From JBGTLW01 sp041743835 (lineage in GTDB: Bacteria; Planctomycetota; Phycisphaerae; Phycisphaerales; Phycisphaeraceae), in assembly GCA_041743835.1 (NCBI GenBank), contig JBGTLW010000308.1, forward strand, positions 1-11,700: a DNA stretch of 11,700 bases, given 5' to 3'. Each line of letters opens with the position of its first letter. The first letter of the stretch is position 1. The notes under the pieces were generated by a model. That model worked only from the letters and a program-made list of their open reading frames with translations, had not been told where the DNA came from and made no database searches. Of the stretch, positions 6,452 to 11,700 are shown piece after piece. The position numbers were made by a program, and so were the translations under genes.

Positions 6452-7394
6452 CCCGCGGCTCATAGCCGATCGCTTCCCGTGTCGCCGTCAAATCCGCCAG
6501 CGAGTGCTTCACATCCCCCGCCCGCTCCTCGCGGTACTCCGGCTCCAGGTCCGGCCGACCCAACATCCGCGCCATCTGTTGCGCCAACTCCGTCACAGAA
6601 ACCCTCTGCCCGCACGCCACGTTGAGCACCCGACCCGCGAGCGATGCCTCATGACCCGCCGCCAACAGATTCGCGTGCACCGCGTTATCGACAAAAGTAA
6701 AGTCCCGCGACTGCTCGCCATCCCCAAAGATCACCGGCCGCTCCCCAGCCAACAATGACTTCGCAAACGCCGCTATCACAGCCGCGTAAGCCGAGTTCGC
6801 GTTCTGCCGCGGCCCGAAAATGTTGAAGTAACGCAGACTGACCGTGTCCAACCCATACGAGCACGCATACGCACGCATCAACGACTCACACGCCGCCTTG
6901 TTCGCCGCATACGGGCTCCGCGCCAGCGTCGGCATCGTCTCAATCTTAGGCAGCGTCGGCGAGTCGCCATACGCACTCGAACTGGCTGCAAACATCACGC
7001 GCTTCACCCCCGCCTCGCGCGCCGCTTCCAGCACGTTAAGCGTCCCCGTGGTGTTCACCTCGTTGTAAAGCCGGGGCAGCTTGACGCTCCGAGGCACAGA
7101 GCCGAGCGCCGCCTGATGGAACACCAACTCACAACCCGCCATCACCTCCGCGAGCAACGCTTCATCCAGGATGCTGCCCTCGACAAATCGCAGCCGATCT
7201 CCCGCCCTGTCTCTGTAACTGTCGAAGTTCGCCGGGTCCCCGCCCGACAGGTCGTCGAGCACCACCACCTCTGCCCCCAGATCGATCAGCGCCTCAGTCA
7301 GGTGCGACCCGATGAACCCCGCCCCGCCGGTCACCAGCGCCCGCGTGCCTTCAAAGTGCTGACCATGCAGCTCGCGCCATTGCAATAGTGCCAT
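6384..7394 (-). CDS. UDP-N-acetylhexosamine C4-epimerase (WbpP/TviC-like), extended SDR
   Basis: A 336-residue NAD-dependent epimerase/dehydratase. Visible features: Rossmann TGGAGFIGSH (22-31), DDLSGG (47-52), the Ser triad element ASSSAYGDSPTLPK (137-150), catalytic Tyr162 and Lys166 in SPYAANK, and RYFNIFGPRQ (188-197). The combination SSSAYGDxPxLPK...SPYAxxK is characteristic of the WbpP/TviC group acting on UDP-GlcNAc or UDP-GlcNAc uronic acid, rather than plain GalE. It begins with ATG at 7394, preceded by AAGGA (7401-7405 on the plus strand). It lies 95 nt downstream of the UDP-HexNAc dehydrogenase on the same strand, so the two probably form an operon producing UDP-GalNAc uronic acid (inference). 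Its last 68 bp overlap the sugar transferase gene on the other strand. Confidence 0.9.
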   Translation of the reverse strand: MALLQWRELHGQHFEGTRALVTGGAGFIGSHLTEALIDLGAEVVVLDDLSGGDPANFDSYRDRAGDRLRFVEGSILDEALLAEVMAGCELVFHQAALGSVPRSVKLPRLYNEVNTTGTLNVLEAAREAGVKRVMFAASSSAYGDSPTLPKIETMPTLARSPYAANKAACESLMRAYACSYGLDTVSLRYFNIFGPRQNANSAYAAVIAAFAKSLLAGERPVIFGDGEQSRDFTFVDNAVHANLLAAGHEASLAGRVLNVACGQRVSVTELAQQMARMLGRPDLEPEYREERAGDVKHSLADLTATREAIGYEPRVSFERGLEPTVRWYRQVMGTPV

Positions 7395-7460
7395 GTCTAG
7401 TCCTTGTCGTTCGGGATTGCTGGAGATTGCTGTGTTCCAAGGAACCGGCTTGCTGAGGGA

Positions 7461-7489
7461 GTTTCCGGGGGGAAATTTCCGGGGGGGGG
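7461..7489. repeat. G-run/TTCC low-complexity motif (two CnGGAA units read on the minus strand)
   Basis: In the 95-nt gap between dehydrogenase and epimerase, the plus strand reads TTTCC, six G, AAATTTCC, nine G. On the coding (minus) strand this is C9-GGAAATTTCC-C5-GGAAAC, the same CnGGAA theme as the larger array at 10364-10463. The central GGAAATTTCC is palindromic. G-runs on the template strand could form a G-quadruplex or hamper polymerase, but no function is shown. Confidence 0.6.
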
Positions 7490-8815
7490 TTAGGCGGAGA
7501 TGATGTGCTCGCCGCTCTGCCCGCGCATCGCGCCCCGGCTGTCCACCACAAGCTTCGCAGCCCTGCCGATCATCGCCCAGTCGTACACCTCGTGGTTCGT
7601 CGCGATCAGGACGCAGTCGTATCCGCCAAGCGTCTTCTCGCTTAACTCAACGCTCTGCATCGCCGGCAGGTCCGGGTAGTGACGCATCGCATGTGTGGCC
7701 GGCACGTGCGGGTCGTTGTATGACACATCCGCACCCAGCGCAAGCAGCCGACGGATCAACTCGAAGCTCGGGCTCTCGCGCACATCGTCCACGTTCGGCT
7801 TGTACGCAAGACCCAGCACAAGCACCTTCGCGCCACGCACCGCCTTGCCCTGACTATTGAGCGCCAGCATCGTCCGCTGCACCACGTACTCGGGCATCTG
7901 GTGGTTCACCTCGCCCGCCAACTCAATAAACCGCGTCGTGTGGCCAACCTCCCGCGCCTTCCACGTCAAATAGTACGGGTCGATCGGGATGCAGTGCCCG
8001 CCCAGCCCCGGGCCGGGGTAGAAAGCCTGGAAGCCAAACGGCTTGGTCGCCGCCGCGTCAATCACCTCCCACACATCGATGTCCATCGCTGTGAGAATCA
8101 CCTTCAATTCATTGACCAGCGCGATGTTCACCGCCCGGTACACGTTCTCCAGGATCTTCGCAGCCTCCGCCACCTCCGCGCTGGAGACGGGGATCACCTG
8201 CGCGATCGCATGACGATACATCGCGGTGGCAAGCTCGCCCGACACCGCGTCGATCCCGCCGACGAGTTTGGGGATGGTCTGCGTGTTGTGCGTCTTCCGG
8301 CCGGGGTCCTCGCGCTCCGGCGAATACGCGAGGAAAAAGTCCTGGCCACACTTCATCCCCTTCGCCTCCAGCCGAGGCAGCATGATGTCGCGCGTGGTCC
8401 GCGGGTACGTCGTCGATTCAAGCACGATCAACTGCCCCGCCCGCAGCGTCCTGGCAATCGCATCGGTCGTCTGCTCCACATAGCTCAGGTCCGGCTCAAG
8501 GTGCGCACCCAGCGGCGTGGGCACACACACCAGCACCGCATCCGCCTCACCGAGCCGGGCAAAATCAGCCGTGGCATCAAACCGATCGGTCGCCGCCATG
8601 TCGCGGGCGTAGTCCTCGCCGAAGTGCTTGAGGTAGTTCTCCCCCGCCTTAAGCTGCTGAATCTTCCGCGGGTCCACATCGAAGCCCAGCACGCGGAAGC
8701 CAGCCGTCCAGAACGCCCGCATCAGTGGCAGCCCGACGTAGCCGAGGCCCAACACCCCGATCACCGCCGACTTGTCCGCGATCTTCCCGCTCAGGCCCTG
8801 GTTCTGCTGGTTCAC
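7490..8815 (-). CDS. UDP-N-acetyl-D-hexosamine 6-dehydrogenase (WbpA/TviB-like)
   Basis: A 441-residue nucleotide-sugar dehydrogenase that oxidises the C6 alcohol of a UDP-HexNAc to the uronic acid with two NAD+. It shows the NAD-binding GLGYVGLP (23-30), CVPTPLG (97-103), ESTTYPRTTRD (133-143), catalytic-type Lys220 in AAKILENVYRAVN, and the catalytic cysteine Cys275 in PGPGLGGHCIPIDPYYL. The C-terminal UDP-binding domain holds LGLAYKPNVDDVRESP. Length and motif spelling fit the WbpA/TviB (UDP-GlcNAc) branch better than UDP-glucose dehydrogenase. The start is a GTG at 8815, with AAAGGA 7 nt upstream (8823-8828 on the plus strand). It is followed by the epimerase; the pair mirrors TviB-TviC of Vi antigen and WbpA-WbpP, which make UDP-GalNAc uronic acid. 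Confidence 0.93.
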   Translation of the reverse strand: MNQQNQGLSGKIADKSAVIGVLGLGYVGLPLMRAFWTAGFRVLGFDVDPRKIQQLKAGENYLKHFGEDYARDMAATDRFDATADFARLGEADAVLVCVPTPLGAHLEPDLSYVEQTTDAIARTLRAGQLIVLESTTYPRTTRDIMLPRLEAKGMKCGQDFFLAYSPEREDPGRKTHNTQTIPKLVGGIDAVSGELATAMYRHAIAQVIPVSSAEVAEAAKILENVYRAVNIALVNELKVILTAMDIDVWEVIDAAATKPFGFQAFYPGPGLGGHCIPIDPYYLTWKAREVGHTTRFIELAGEVNHQMPEYVVQRTMLALNSQGKAVRGAKVLVLGLAYKPNVDDVRESPSFELIRRLLALGADVSYNDPHVPATHAMRHYPDLPAMQSVELSEKTLGGYDCVLIATNHEVYDWAMIGRAAKLVVDSRGAMRGQSGEHIISA

Positions 8816-8940
8816 GTCCGATTCCTTTGATCTGTGCGGCCCACCCCAGCCCGCCGCGGGTCAATAACACACACCTCAATCACGCAGCCGGATTCTACCG
8901 CAACCCACACCCCCATGATCGGCCAGATCGGCGAGGCGGG

Positions 8941-9330
8941 TGAGTAATGAGTTAGGCGCTTGGCGCTAGGTGTTAGGCGCTAGGGTGAGCGCCTAGCGCC
9001 AAAGCCAAATCCTTCACGCCCTCCCCAGCGCCTAACACCTAACGCCCAGCGCCCAGCGCCTATCCACCCCCTCCGCGATCCAACACAACCACAAAGACAC
9101 CAAGTACACCAAGCAAAGCAGGGCATGAAAAAACCCCTACCTCCCAAGCGCCTAACCCCTAGCGCTCAGCGCCTACCCATCCCCCCCTCCGCACCCTCCG
9201 CGATAATAAGTAACCACAAAGACACAAAGTGCGCGAAGCTGAAACGGAGCATGAAAAGCCCCCCCCACCTCCCCAGCGCCTAACCCTAACGCCAAGCGCC
9301 TACCTCCCAAACCCCTAACGCCCAACGCCT
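8941..9330. repeat. Composite intergenic repeat, GCGCCTA modules alternating with ACCACAAAG modules, ~125-bp period
   Basis: This fills most of the 678-bp gap between two minus-strand genes; I see no credible gene in it. Two module types alternate. One is a C-rich module with repeated AGCGCCTA, CCTAACGCC and CCTAGCGCC words (about 9024-9064, 9146-9178, 9275-9330). The other begins CCGCGAT (9073 and 9198), continues with ACCACAAAGACACCAAG or ACCACAAAGACACAAAG, then a variable GAAGC segment and GCATGAAAA followed by a C-run. The second module pair is offset 125 bp from the first. AT-poor, stop-rich and without ribosome-binding sites. The AACCACAAAGACAC word is, as I recall, common between genes in planctomycetes and relatives; its function is unknown. 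Confidence 0.75.
8976..9000. repeat. Hairpin of inverted GCGCCTA modules
   Basis: GGCGCTAGG (8976-8984) and CCTAGCGCC (8992-9000) are perfect inverted copies separated by 7 nt, giving a 9-bp GC-rich stem. Another GGCGCTAGG copy lies at 8962-8970. Here the module occurs inverted relative to all later ones in the region. No T-run follows on either strand, so it is not a clear terminator. Confidence 0.6.
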
Positions 9331-9351
9331 ACCTCAATACCTCCCAATCCA

Positions 9352-9440
9352 AAACCCGCGAAGGACCCAAAGCACGCCTCGGCTGATTGACCTGTCATAG
9401 CCAGTGTCAGCCGGGCGCACTTTGAGCCTTCGCGGTTCAA
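9352..9440. repeat. 89-bp imperfect inverted repeat (MITE-like hairpin)
   Basis: Left arm 9352-9386 (AACCCGCGAAGGACCCAAAG... ending CGGCTGA) and right arm 9407-9440 (TCAGCCGGGC... ending CCTTCGCGGTT) are inverted copies about 33 nt long with few mismatches and short indels, around a 20-nt loop (9387-9406). The arm ends read AACC-GCGAAGG-CAAAG, another spelling of the AACCxCxAAG words found elsewhere in the window. The element could fold into a long hairpin in RNA or single-stranded DNA. No target-site duplication or transposase is visible. Confidence 0.65.
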
Positions 9441-9444
9441 GGGC

Positions 9445-9491
9445 CGGGGTTCCGGTTCCGGGGTTCCGGTTCCGGGGGTTCATCACCCCCG
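9445..9491. repeat. GGTTCC direct repeats and hairpin just after the stop of the 233-aa gene
   Basis: The plus strand holds tandem GGGGTTCCGGTTCC units (9446-9472), which read on the minus strand as GGAACCGGAACCCC. Immediately downstream of the minus-strand stop codon (9494-9496) is a perfect 7-bp stem, CGGGGGT (9473-9479) with ACCCCCG (9485-9491), loop 5 nt. Its position fits a transcription end or mRNA-stabilising stem, but there is no T-run, so a standard intrinsic terminator is not supported. Confidence 0.5.
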
Positions 9492-9493
9492 CA

Positions 9494-10195
9494 TCACGCC
9501 GCGATCTTGAGCTCGCCCGCATCGGCCTCGCTCATCCCGCCGTACTGCAGGTTGGTGCTCACCGGGGAAGCAGCCGGGCCTGACATGGCGCGGGGGTTGA
9601 ACCAGAACGCGGTGACCCAAACCTTCGCACCGGCCGGCACTTCGGTCGGGAAATCCATCCCGAACGTCGACAGCGTGGTGTTCCCCTCGAACTTCCACAC
9701 CGCCGGGTCGTTGGGCGCGACCTCACCGATGAAGCTGAACACCGACGCCCCCACCACACCCACAGGCTTGCGCCGGCCGGGTGTCGCAGAGCTGTGCAGC
9801 CGAACCGTCACCCGCCGACCAACCACCGACACAATGTCGATGTCCGGCGACGTGACAGGCGCGGGGATCGGAGATGGGTGCTTCCTGACATTAAGCCCCA
9901 GGTCGATCTTCTGCTCATCGGTCACCGTGGCATGACCCTCGATGATCCTCGCCAGATCACCCGCCATGCCCTTGAGCGCCGACCGAGCGGTGTTCTTGGC
10001 CGCGACCTTACCCTTGGTCCGGGTGCCCGGGTCGATGGCCGTCTGAAACGCCGCGGCGTACGCATCGTGCAGCCCGGCATACGCCACAGCCTGATCCTCC
10101 GTCAGCCCGTACTGGAACGGGTCAGCCGAGGTCTTCGCCTTGAAGTTGACCGACCAGGCCAACAGGCCACTATCCGAGTTTGGTAGAAAAGCCAT
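9494..10195 (-). CDS. Conserved-looking protein of unknown function, 233 aa
   Basis: I do not recognise a characterised family. It begins MAFLPNSDSGLLAWSVNF, then an Ala-rich helical part (about 25-95: TEDQAVAYAGLHDAYAAAFQ, ARSALKGMAGDLARIIEG, VTDEQKIDLGL), a Pro-rich linker (about 100-118) and a beta-rich C-terminal part (VGRRVTVRLHSS, GVVGASVFSFIGEV, WKFEGNTTLSTFGMDFP, GAKVWVTAFWFNPR) that looks like an Ig/fibronectin-type sandwich. From memory, planctomycetes carry many proteins with this M-x-F/Y-x-P-x-x-D-x-x-LxxW-x-x-NF start, helical half and beta half. No signal peptide or membrane helix is seen. The start is firm: AAGGAG (10203-10208 on the plus strand) lies 7 nt upstream of the ATG, the strongest ribosome-binding site in the window. 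It stands alone, bracketed by oppositely oriented CnGGAAC low-complexity repeats. Confidence 0.82.
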   Translation of the reverse strand: MAFLPNSDSGLLAWSVNFKAKTSADPFQYGLTEDQAVAYAGLHDAYAAAFQTAIDPGTRTKGKVAAKNTARSALKGMAGDLARIIEGHATVTDEQKIDLGLNVRKHPSPIPAPVTSPDIDIVSVVGRRVTVRLHSSATPGRRKPVGVVGASVFSFIGEVAPNDPAVWKFEGNTTLSTFGMDFPTEVPAGAKVWVTAFWFNPRAMSGPAASPVSTNLQYGGMSEADAGELKIAA

Positions 10196-10363
10196 CAGAA
10201 ATCTCCTTCACGTGTAAAAGTAAAAAACCAACAGAAAAAAACACAATCAACAGAGCAGCCCGTCAGCCACGCCTGAAGTTCCCGACCACGGAAAAACGAT
10301 CGATTCCATACAACACGAAACGATCCCCGAAGCACAAAAACCCCAAAACATCACCAACGAACC
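10196..10363. other. Non-coding leader region upstream of the 233-aa gene
   Basis: An A-rich (plus strand), hence T-rich (minus strand), stretch upstream of the minus-strand gene. It holds the AAGGAG ribosome-binding site at 10203-10208 and presumably that gene's promoter. TTGATT (minus strand, 10245-10250) followed by T-tracts is the only -35-like word, with no good -10. Long plus and minus reading frames crossing 10180-10902 are low-complexity and not credible. Confidence 0.5.
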
Positions 10364-10463
10364 ACCCCCCCCCCGGAACTTCCCCCCGGAACCCCCCCGG
10401 AACCCCCCCCGGAACCCCCCCGGAACTTTCCCCGGAACCTCCCCCCGGAACATTCCCCGAAAC
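10364..10463. repeat. C-run/GGAAC array (seven units plus one variant), ~12-bp period
   Basis: Runs of 4-10 C are each followed by GGAAC, with GGAAC beginning at 10375, 10388, 10399, 10411, 10422, 10434 and 10447, and a CGAAAC variant at 10458. Spacings of 11-13 bp approximate one helical turn. The complementary strand is a series of G-runs (GTTCC plus G4-G8), so G-quadruplex formation is plausible on the minus strand. The same theme, inverted relative to the gene, lies on the other side of the 233-aa gene at 9445-9480, and again at 7461-7489. Confidence 0.8.
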
Positions 10464-10465
10464 TA

Positions 10466-10487
10466 TCCCACGGCTACAGCCGTGGGA
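10466..10487. repeat. REP-like palindrome (CCCACGGC...GCCGTGGG)
   Basis: TCCCACGGC and GCCGTGGGA form a perfect 9-bp stem with a TACA loop. The spelling CCCACGGCTxxAGCCGTGGG resembles REP palindromes that in many genomes are mobilised by IS200-like REP-associated tyrosine transposases (recalled family knowledge). No such transposase is in the window, so this is at most a solitary REP remnant. Confidence 0.6.
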
Positions 10488-10690
10488 CGATCAAACCCTT
10501 CCTCCTCCCCAGATTGTGTTCATAGGTTTTGCACCTCCCGGATTGCTCCCACATGGTTCCCCGCAAAGCCCCGGCGACCCCGTGCCGCCCGAATCAAGCC
10601 CCGCGATAACCACACCATCGGCCCACACAATCCGCCAATCCAGTACAACCGAAAAAAATCTCCCAAATCCCCAAACCCAAAATAACCGCC
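10488..10690. other. Unassigned intergenic sequence
   Basis: About 200 bp between the REP-like palindrome and the first AACCGCCAAG repeat. Non-repetitive within the window, C/A-rich on the plus strand. Reading frames run through on both strands, but they have no ribosome-binding site, continue into the flanking repeats and show no recognisable motif. It could be a decayed gene or simply spacer. Confidence 0.4.
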
Positions 10691-10691
10691 A

Positions 10692-11184
10692 AGCCGCCAA
10701 GGACGCCAAGTCAAGACAAGTTCCGGATTTACAGGCAACAGTCCCAATTGCATGCCAAGCATCATCAACCCCCAAGGCACAACAACCGCCAAGCCGCCAA
10801 GGACGCCAAGCCAAGACCGATGCTGGTTTTACATCCAACCTCTCATCAGCAGCGCCCCGATTCACCAACCACCAAGGCACGATGAACACCAAGGAGGGTT
10901 AAAATCAAGACACCCAGCAGTTCCCCAAGCGCCTAATCCCTAGCGCCTAGCGCCTACCCCTCCCAGCCGCCAAGGACGCCAAGCCAGGACCGATGCTGGT
11001 TTTACATCCAACCGCTCATCAGCCGCGCCCCGATTCATCAACCACCAAGGCACGATGAACACCAAGGAGGGTTAAAATCAAGACACCCAGCAGTTCCCCA
11101 AGCGCCTAATCCCTAGCGCCAAGCGCCTACCTCCCTAACCCCTAGCGCCCAGCGCCTACCCTCCCAGCCGCCAAGAGCGCCAAG
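10692..11184. repeat. 173-bp tandem composite repeat with partial copies
   Basis: Two nearly identical units begin AGCCGCCAAGGACGCCAAG at 10792 and 10965 (offset 173 bp). Each runs through CCGATGCTGGTTTTACATCC, ACCACCAAGGCACGATGAAC, ACCAAGGAGGGTTAAAATC, ACACCCAGCAGTTCCCC and a GCGCCTAATCCCTAGCGCC module. A shortened, diverged copy starts at 10692 and a truncated start of a further one lies at 11166. The two full copies differ at only a handful of sites, implying recent duplication. They combine the same two module classes as the 8941-9330 repeat in different spellings. No gene is credible here. Confidence 0.85.
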
Positions 11185-11245
11185 CTGAAGCAAATCATGG
11201 CTTTATAACAATGCATTTCTTGGCGTCCTCCGCGCCTTGGCGGCT
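11166..11245. repeat. Inverted pair of CCGCCAAG modules (hairpin)
   Basis: AGCCGCCAAG (11166-11175) pairs perfectly with CTTGGCGGCT (11236-11245), and the next words GCGCCAAG (11177-11184) and CTTGGCG (11219-11225) pair as well. The right half is the same repeat class inverted. The central ~34 nt are AT-richer. It forms the left border of the 21-bp palindrome array. Confidence 0.6.
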
Positions 11246-11266
11246 ACCCCCCCCCAAACCGGCCCT

Positions 11267-11534
11267 TGATTTCATGAGATCAGCGTTTGATTTCAGGAGA
11301 TTAGGCTTTGAGTTCCGGAGATCAGGCCTTGATTTCATGAAATCAGTCTTTGATTTCCGGAGATCAACCTTTGAACTCATGAAATCAACCCTTGATTTCC
11401 GGAAATCAGTCTTTGAATCCCTGAAATCAACCCATGAATTCAGGAAATCAGTCCCTGAATCCCGGAAATCAGGCTTTGATTTCACGAAATCAGCCCTTGA
11501 ATTCCGGAAATCAACTCTTGAATTCAGGAAACCA
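11267..11534. repeat. Array of thirteen 21-bp palindromic tandem units
   Basis: Thirteen units of exactly 21 bp, beginning at 11267, 11288, 11309 and so on to 11519, with no insertions or deletions. Each is a 16-bp near-palindrome, consensus TGATTTCNNGAAATCA (unit 4 is the perfect TGATTTCATGAAATCA; unit 7 is TGATTTCCGGAAATCA), plus a 5-nt variable spacer such as GTCTT, ACCCT or GGCTT. The right half-site (GAAATCA) is better kept than the left. Because 21 is a multiple of three, both strands read as 7-residue repeats: plus (11211-11570) roughly [LF][DE]FxKS[GTV], minus (11195-11548) roughly xDFRKSx. Both frames begin and end in flanking repeat DNA and lack ribosome-binding sites, so I do not call a gene. 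Confidence 0.92.
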
Positions 11535-11547
11535 ACCGCCGCAGTCA

Positions 11548-11637
11548 CCAGCCCACCCCCTACCCCCTAGCGCCTAACTCCTCCCCACTCCCAAGCGCCT
11601 AACCCCTAACCCCCAGCGCCTACCCACCCCCCCCCAA
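11548..11637. repeat. GCGCCTA repeat modules right of the palindrome array
   Basis: A C-rich stretch with CCCCTAGCGCC, AAGCGCCTAACCCC and CCCAGCGCC words, the same module class as at 8941-9330 and 10931-11160. Together with the copies at 11100-11160 it brackets the 21-bp palindrome array on both sides. Confidence 0.7.
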
Positions 11638-11700
11638 CGCATCAAGGATGATCGCGTTGACCTTATTCACATCGTAAACCGCCTCGGCCCGCGCCCGGCT
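11599..11700 (-). CDS. C-terminal end of an unidentified minus-strand gene
   Basis: The minus strand is open from the window edge (11700) to a TAG at 11599-11601, reading SRARAEAVYDVNKVNAIILD then ALGGGWVGAGVRG; the other two minus frames stop within the first ~40 nt. The first 22 residues look like a real amphipathic helix at the end of a protein, with C/G-ending codons like the neighbours. The last ~12 (Gly-rich) come from the GCGCCTA repeat, which also supplies the stop codon. No family can be named from so short a piece. Confidence 0.5.

Noticed and set aside
7901..8830. 309-residue plus-strand reading frame
   Set aside because: It lies wholly opposite the dehydrogenase gene, is Arg/His-rich in the way of antisense shadows, and has no motifs.
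8892..8897. -10 box (TAGAAT, minus strand) for the dehydrogenase
   Set aside because: It is a good hexamer, but no -35 or extended -10 element lies at the right distance, so it is not called as a promoter.
10491..10892. 133-residue minus-strand reading frame
   Set aside because: Much of it is a read-through of the repeats (the LAWRPWRLGG stretch is CTTGGCGGC-type repeat in translation); no motif and no ribosome-binding site.
10180..10902. 240-residue plus-strand reading frame
   Set aside because: It is Pro/Ser/Thr-rich because it translates the C-run/GGAAC array and the CCGCCAAG repeats. It has no ribosome-binding site, and its start overlaps the well-supported start of the minus-strand gene.
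11267..11534. CRISPR array
   Set aside because: Repeats are 16 bp and palindromic with 5-nt spacers, far from CRISPR dimensions, and no cas gene is present.
11195..11570. Opposed ~118-residue heptad-repeat proteins over the 21-bp array
   Set aside because: Both frames start and stop inside flanking repeats and have no ribosome-binding site. Openness on both strands follows from a 21-bp palindromic unit without in-frame stops. Kept only as a finding.
11576..11625. Telomere-like CCCTAA repeats
   Set aside because: CCCCTAACCCCCAG words are irregular parts of the GCGCCTA module, few in number and internal; nothing else suggests a chromosome end.

Overview
The window looks like a surface-polysaccharide (nucleotide-sugar and glycan-assembly) locus from a GC-rich bacterium. 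My best guess is Planctomycetota, probably Phycisphaerae-like. This rests on three things: the strongly C/G-ending codon use of most genes, the long intergenic stretches built from short GCGCCTA-type and AACCACAAAG/AACCGCCAAG-type repeats, and a 233-residue unknown protein that resembles a recurrent planctomycete-type family as I remember it. That taxonomic call is inference from memory; no search was run.

Positions 1-6451 (plus strand) carry, in order: the 3' end of a DegT/LegC-type sugar aminotransferase; a PglC/WcaJ-like sugar transferase; a 560-residue fusion of a NeuD/PglD-type acyltransferase with an ATP-grasp ligase; a HAD phosphatase; a CapD/LegB-type nucleotide-sugar 4,6-dehydratase; a DUF433/DUF5615-type toxin-antitoxin pair; and a second sugar transferase paralogous to the first. 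Dehydratase, aminotransferase, acyltransferase and phosphoglycosyl transferase together form the classical set for making a bacillosamine/legionaminate-type diamino sugar (UDP-GlcNAc, then 4-keto-6-deoxy sugar, then 4-amino sugar, then N-acylated sugar) and loading it onto a polyprenyl-phosphate carrier. The fused ATP-grasp domain and the translationally coupled HAD enzyme are additions that could modify this sugar in an unrecognised way.

Positions 6384-8815 (minus strand) hold a WbpA/TviB-type UDP-HexNAc dehydrogenase followed by a WbpP/TviC-type epimerase, the pair expected to give a UDP-HexNAc uronic acid. The epimerase runs head-on into the second sugar transferase, and their 3' ends overlap by 68 bp.

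Positions 8816-11700 are mostly non-coding and repeat-rich. They contain composite repeats (about 125-bp and 173-bp periods), several hairpins, a C-run/GGAAC array, a REP-like palindrome and a striking array of thirteen 21-bp palindromic units. One real-looking gene of unknown function (9494-10195, minus) sits among them. The C-terminus of another minus-strand gene enters at the right edge, and its stop codon lies inside a repeat.

The stretch from about 430 to about 2450 (first sugar transferase and front half of the fusion) is visibly less GC-rich in codon choice than its neighbours, suggesting a mosaic, partly acquired cluster.
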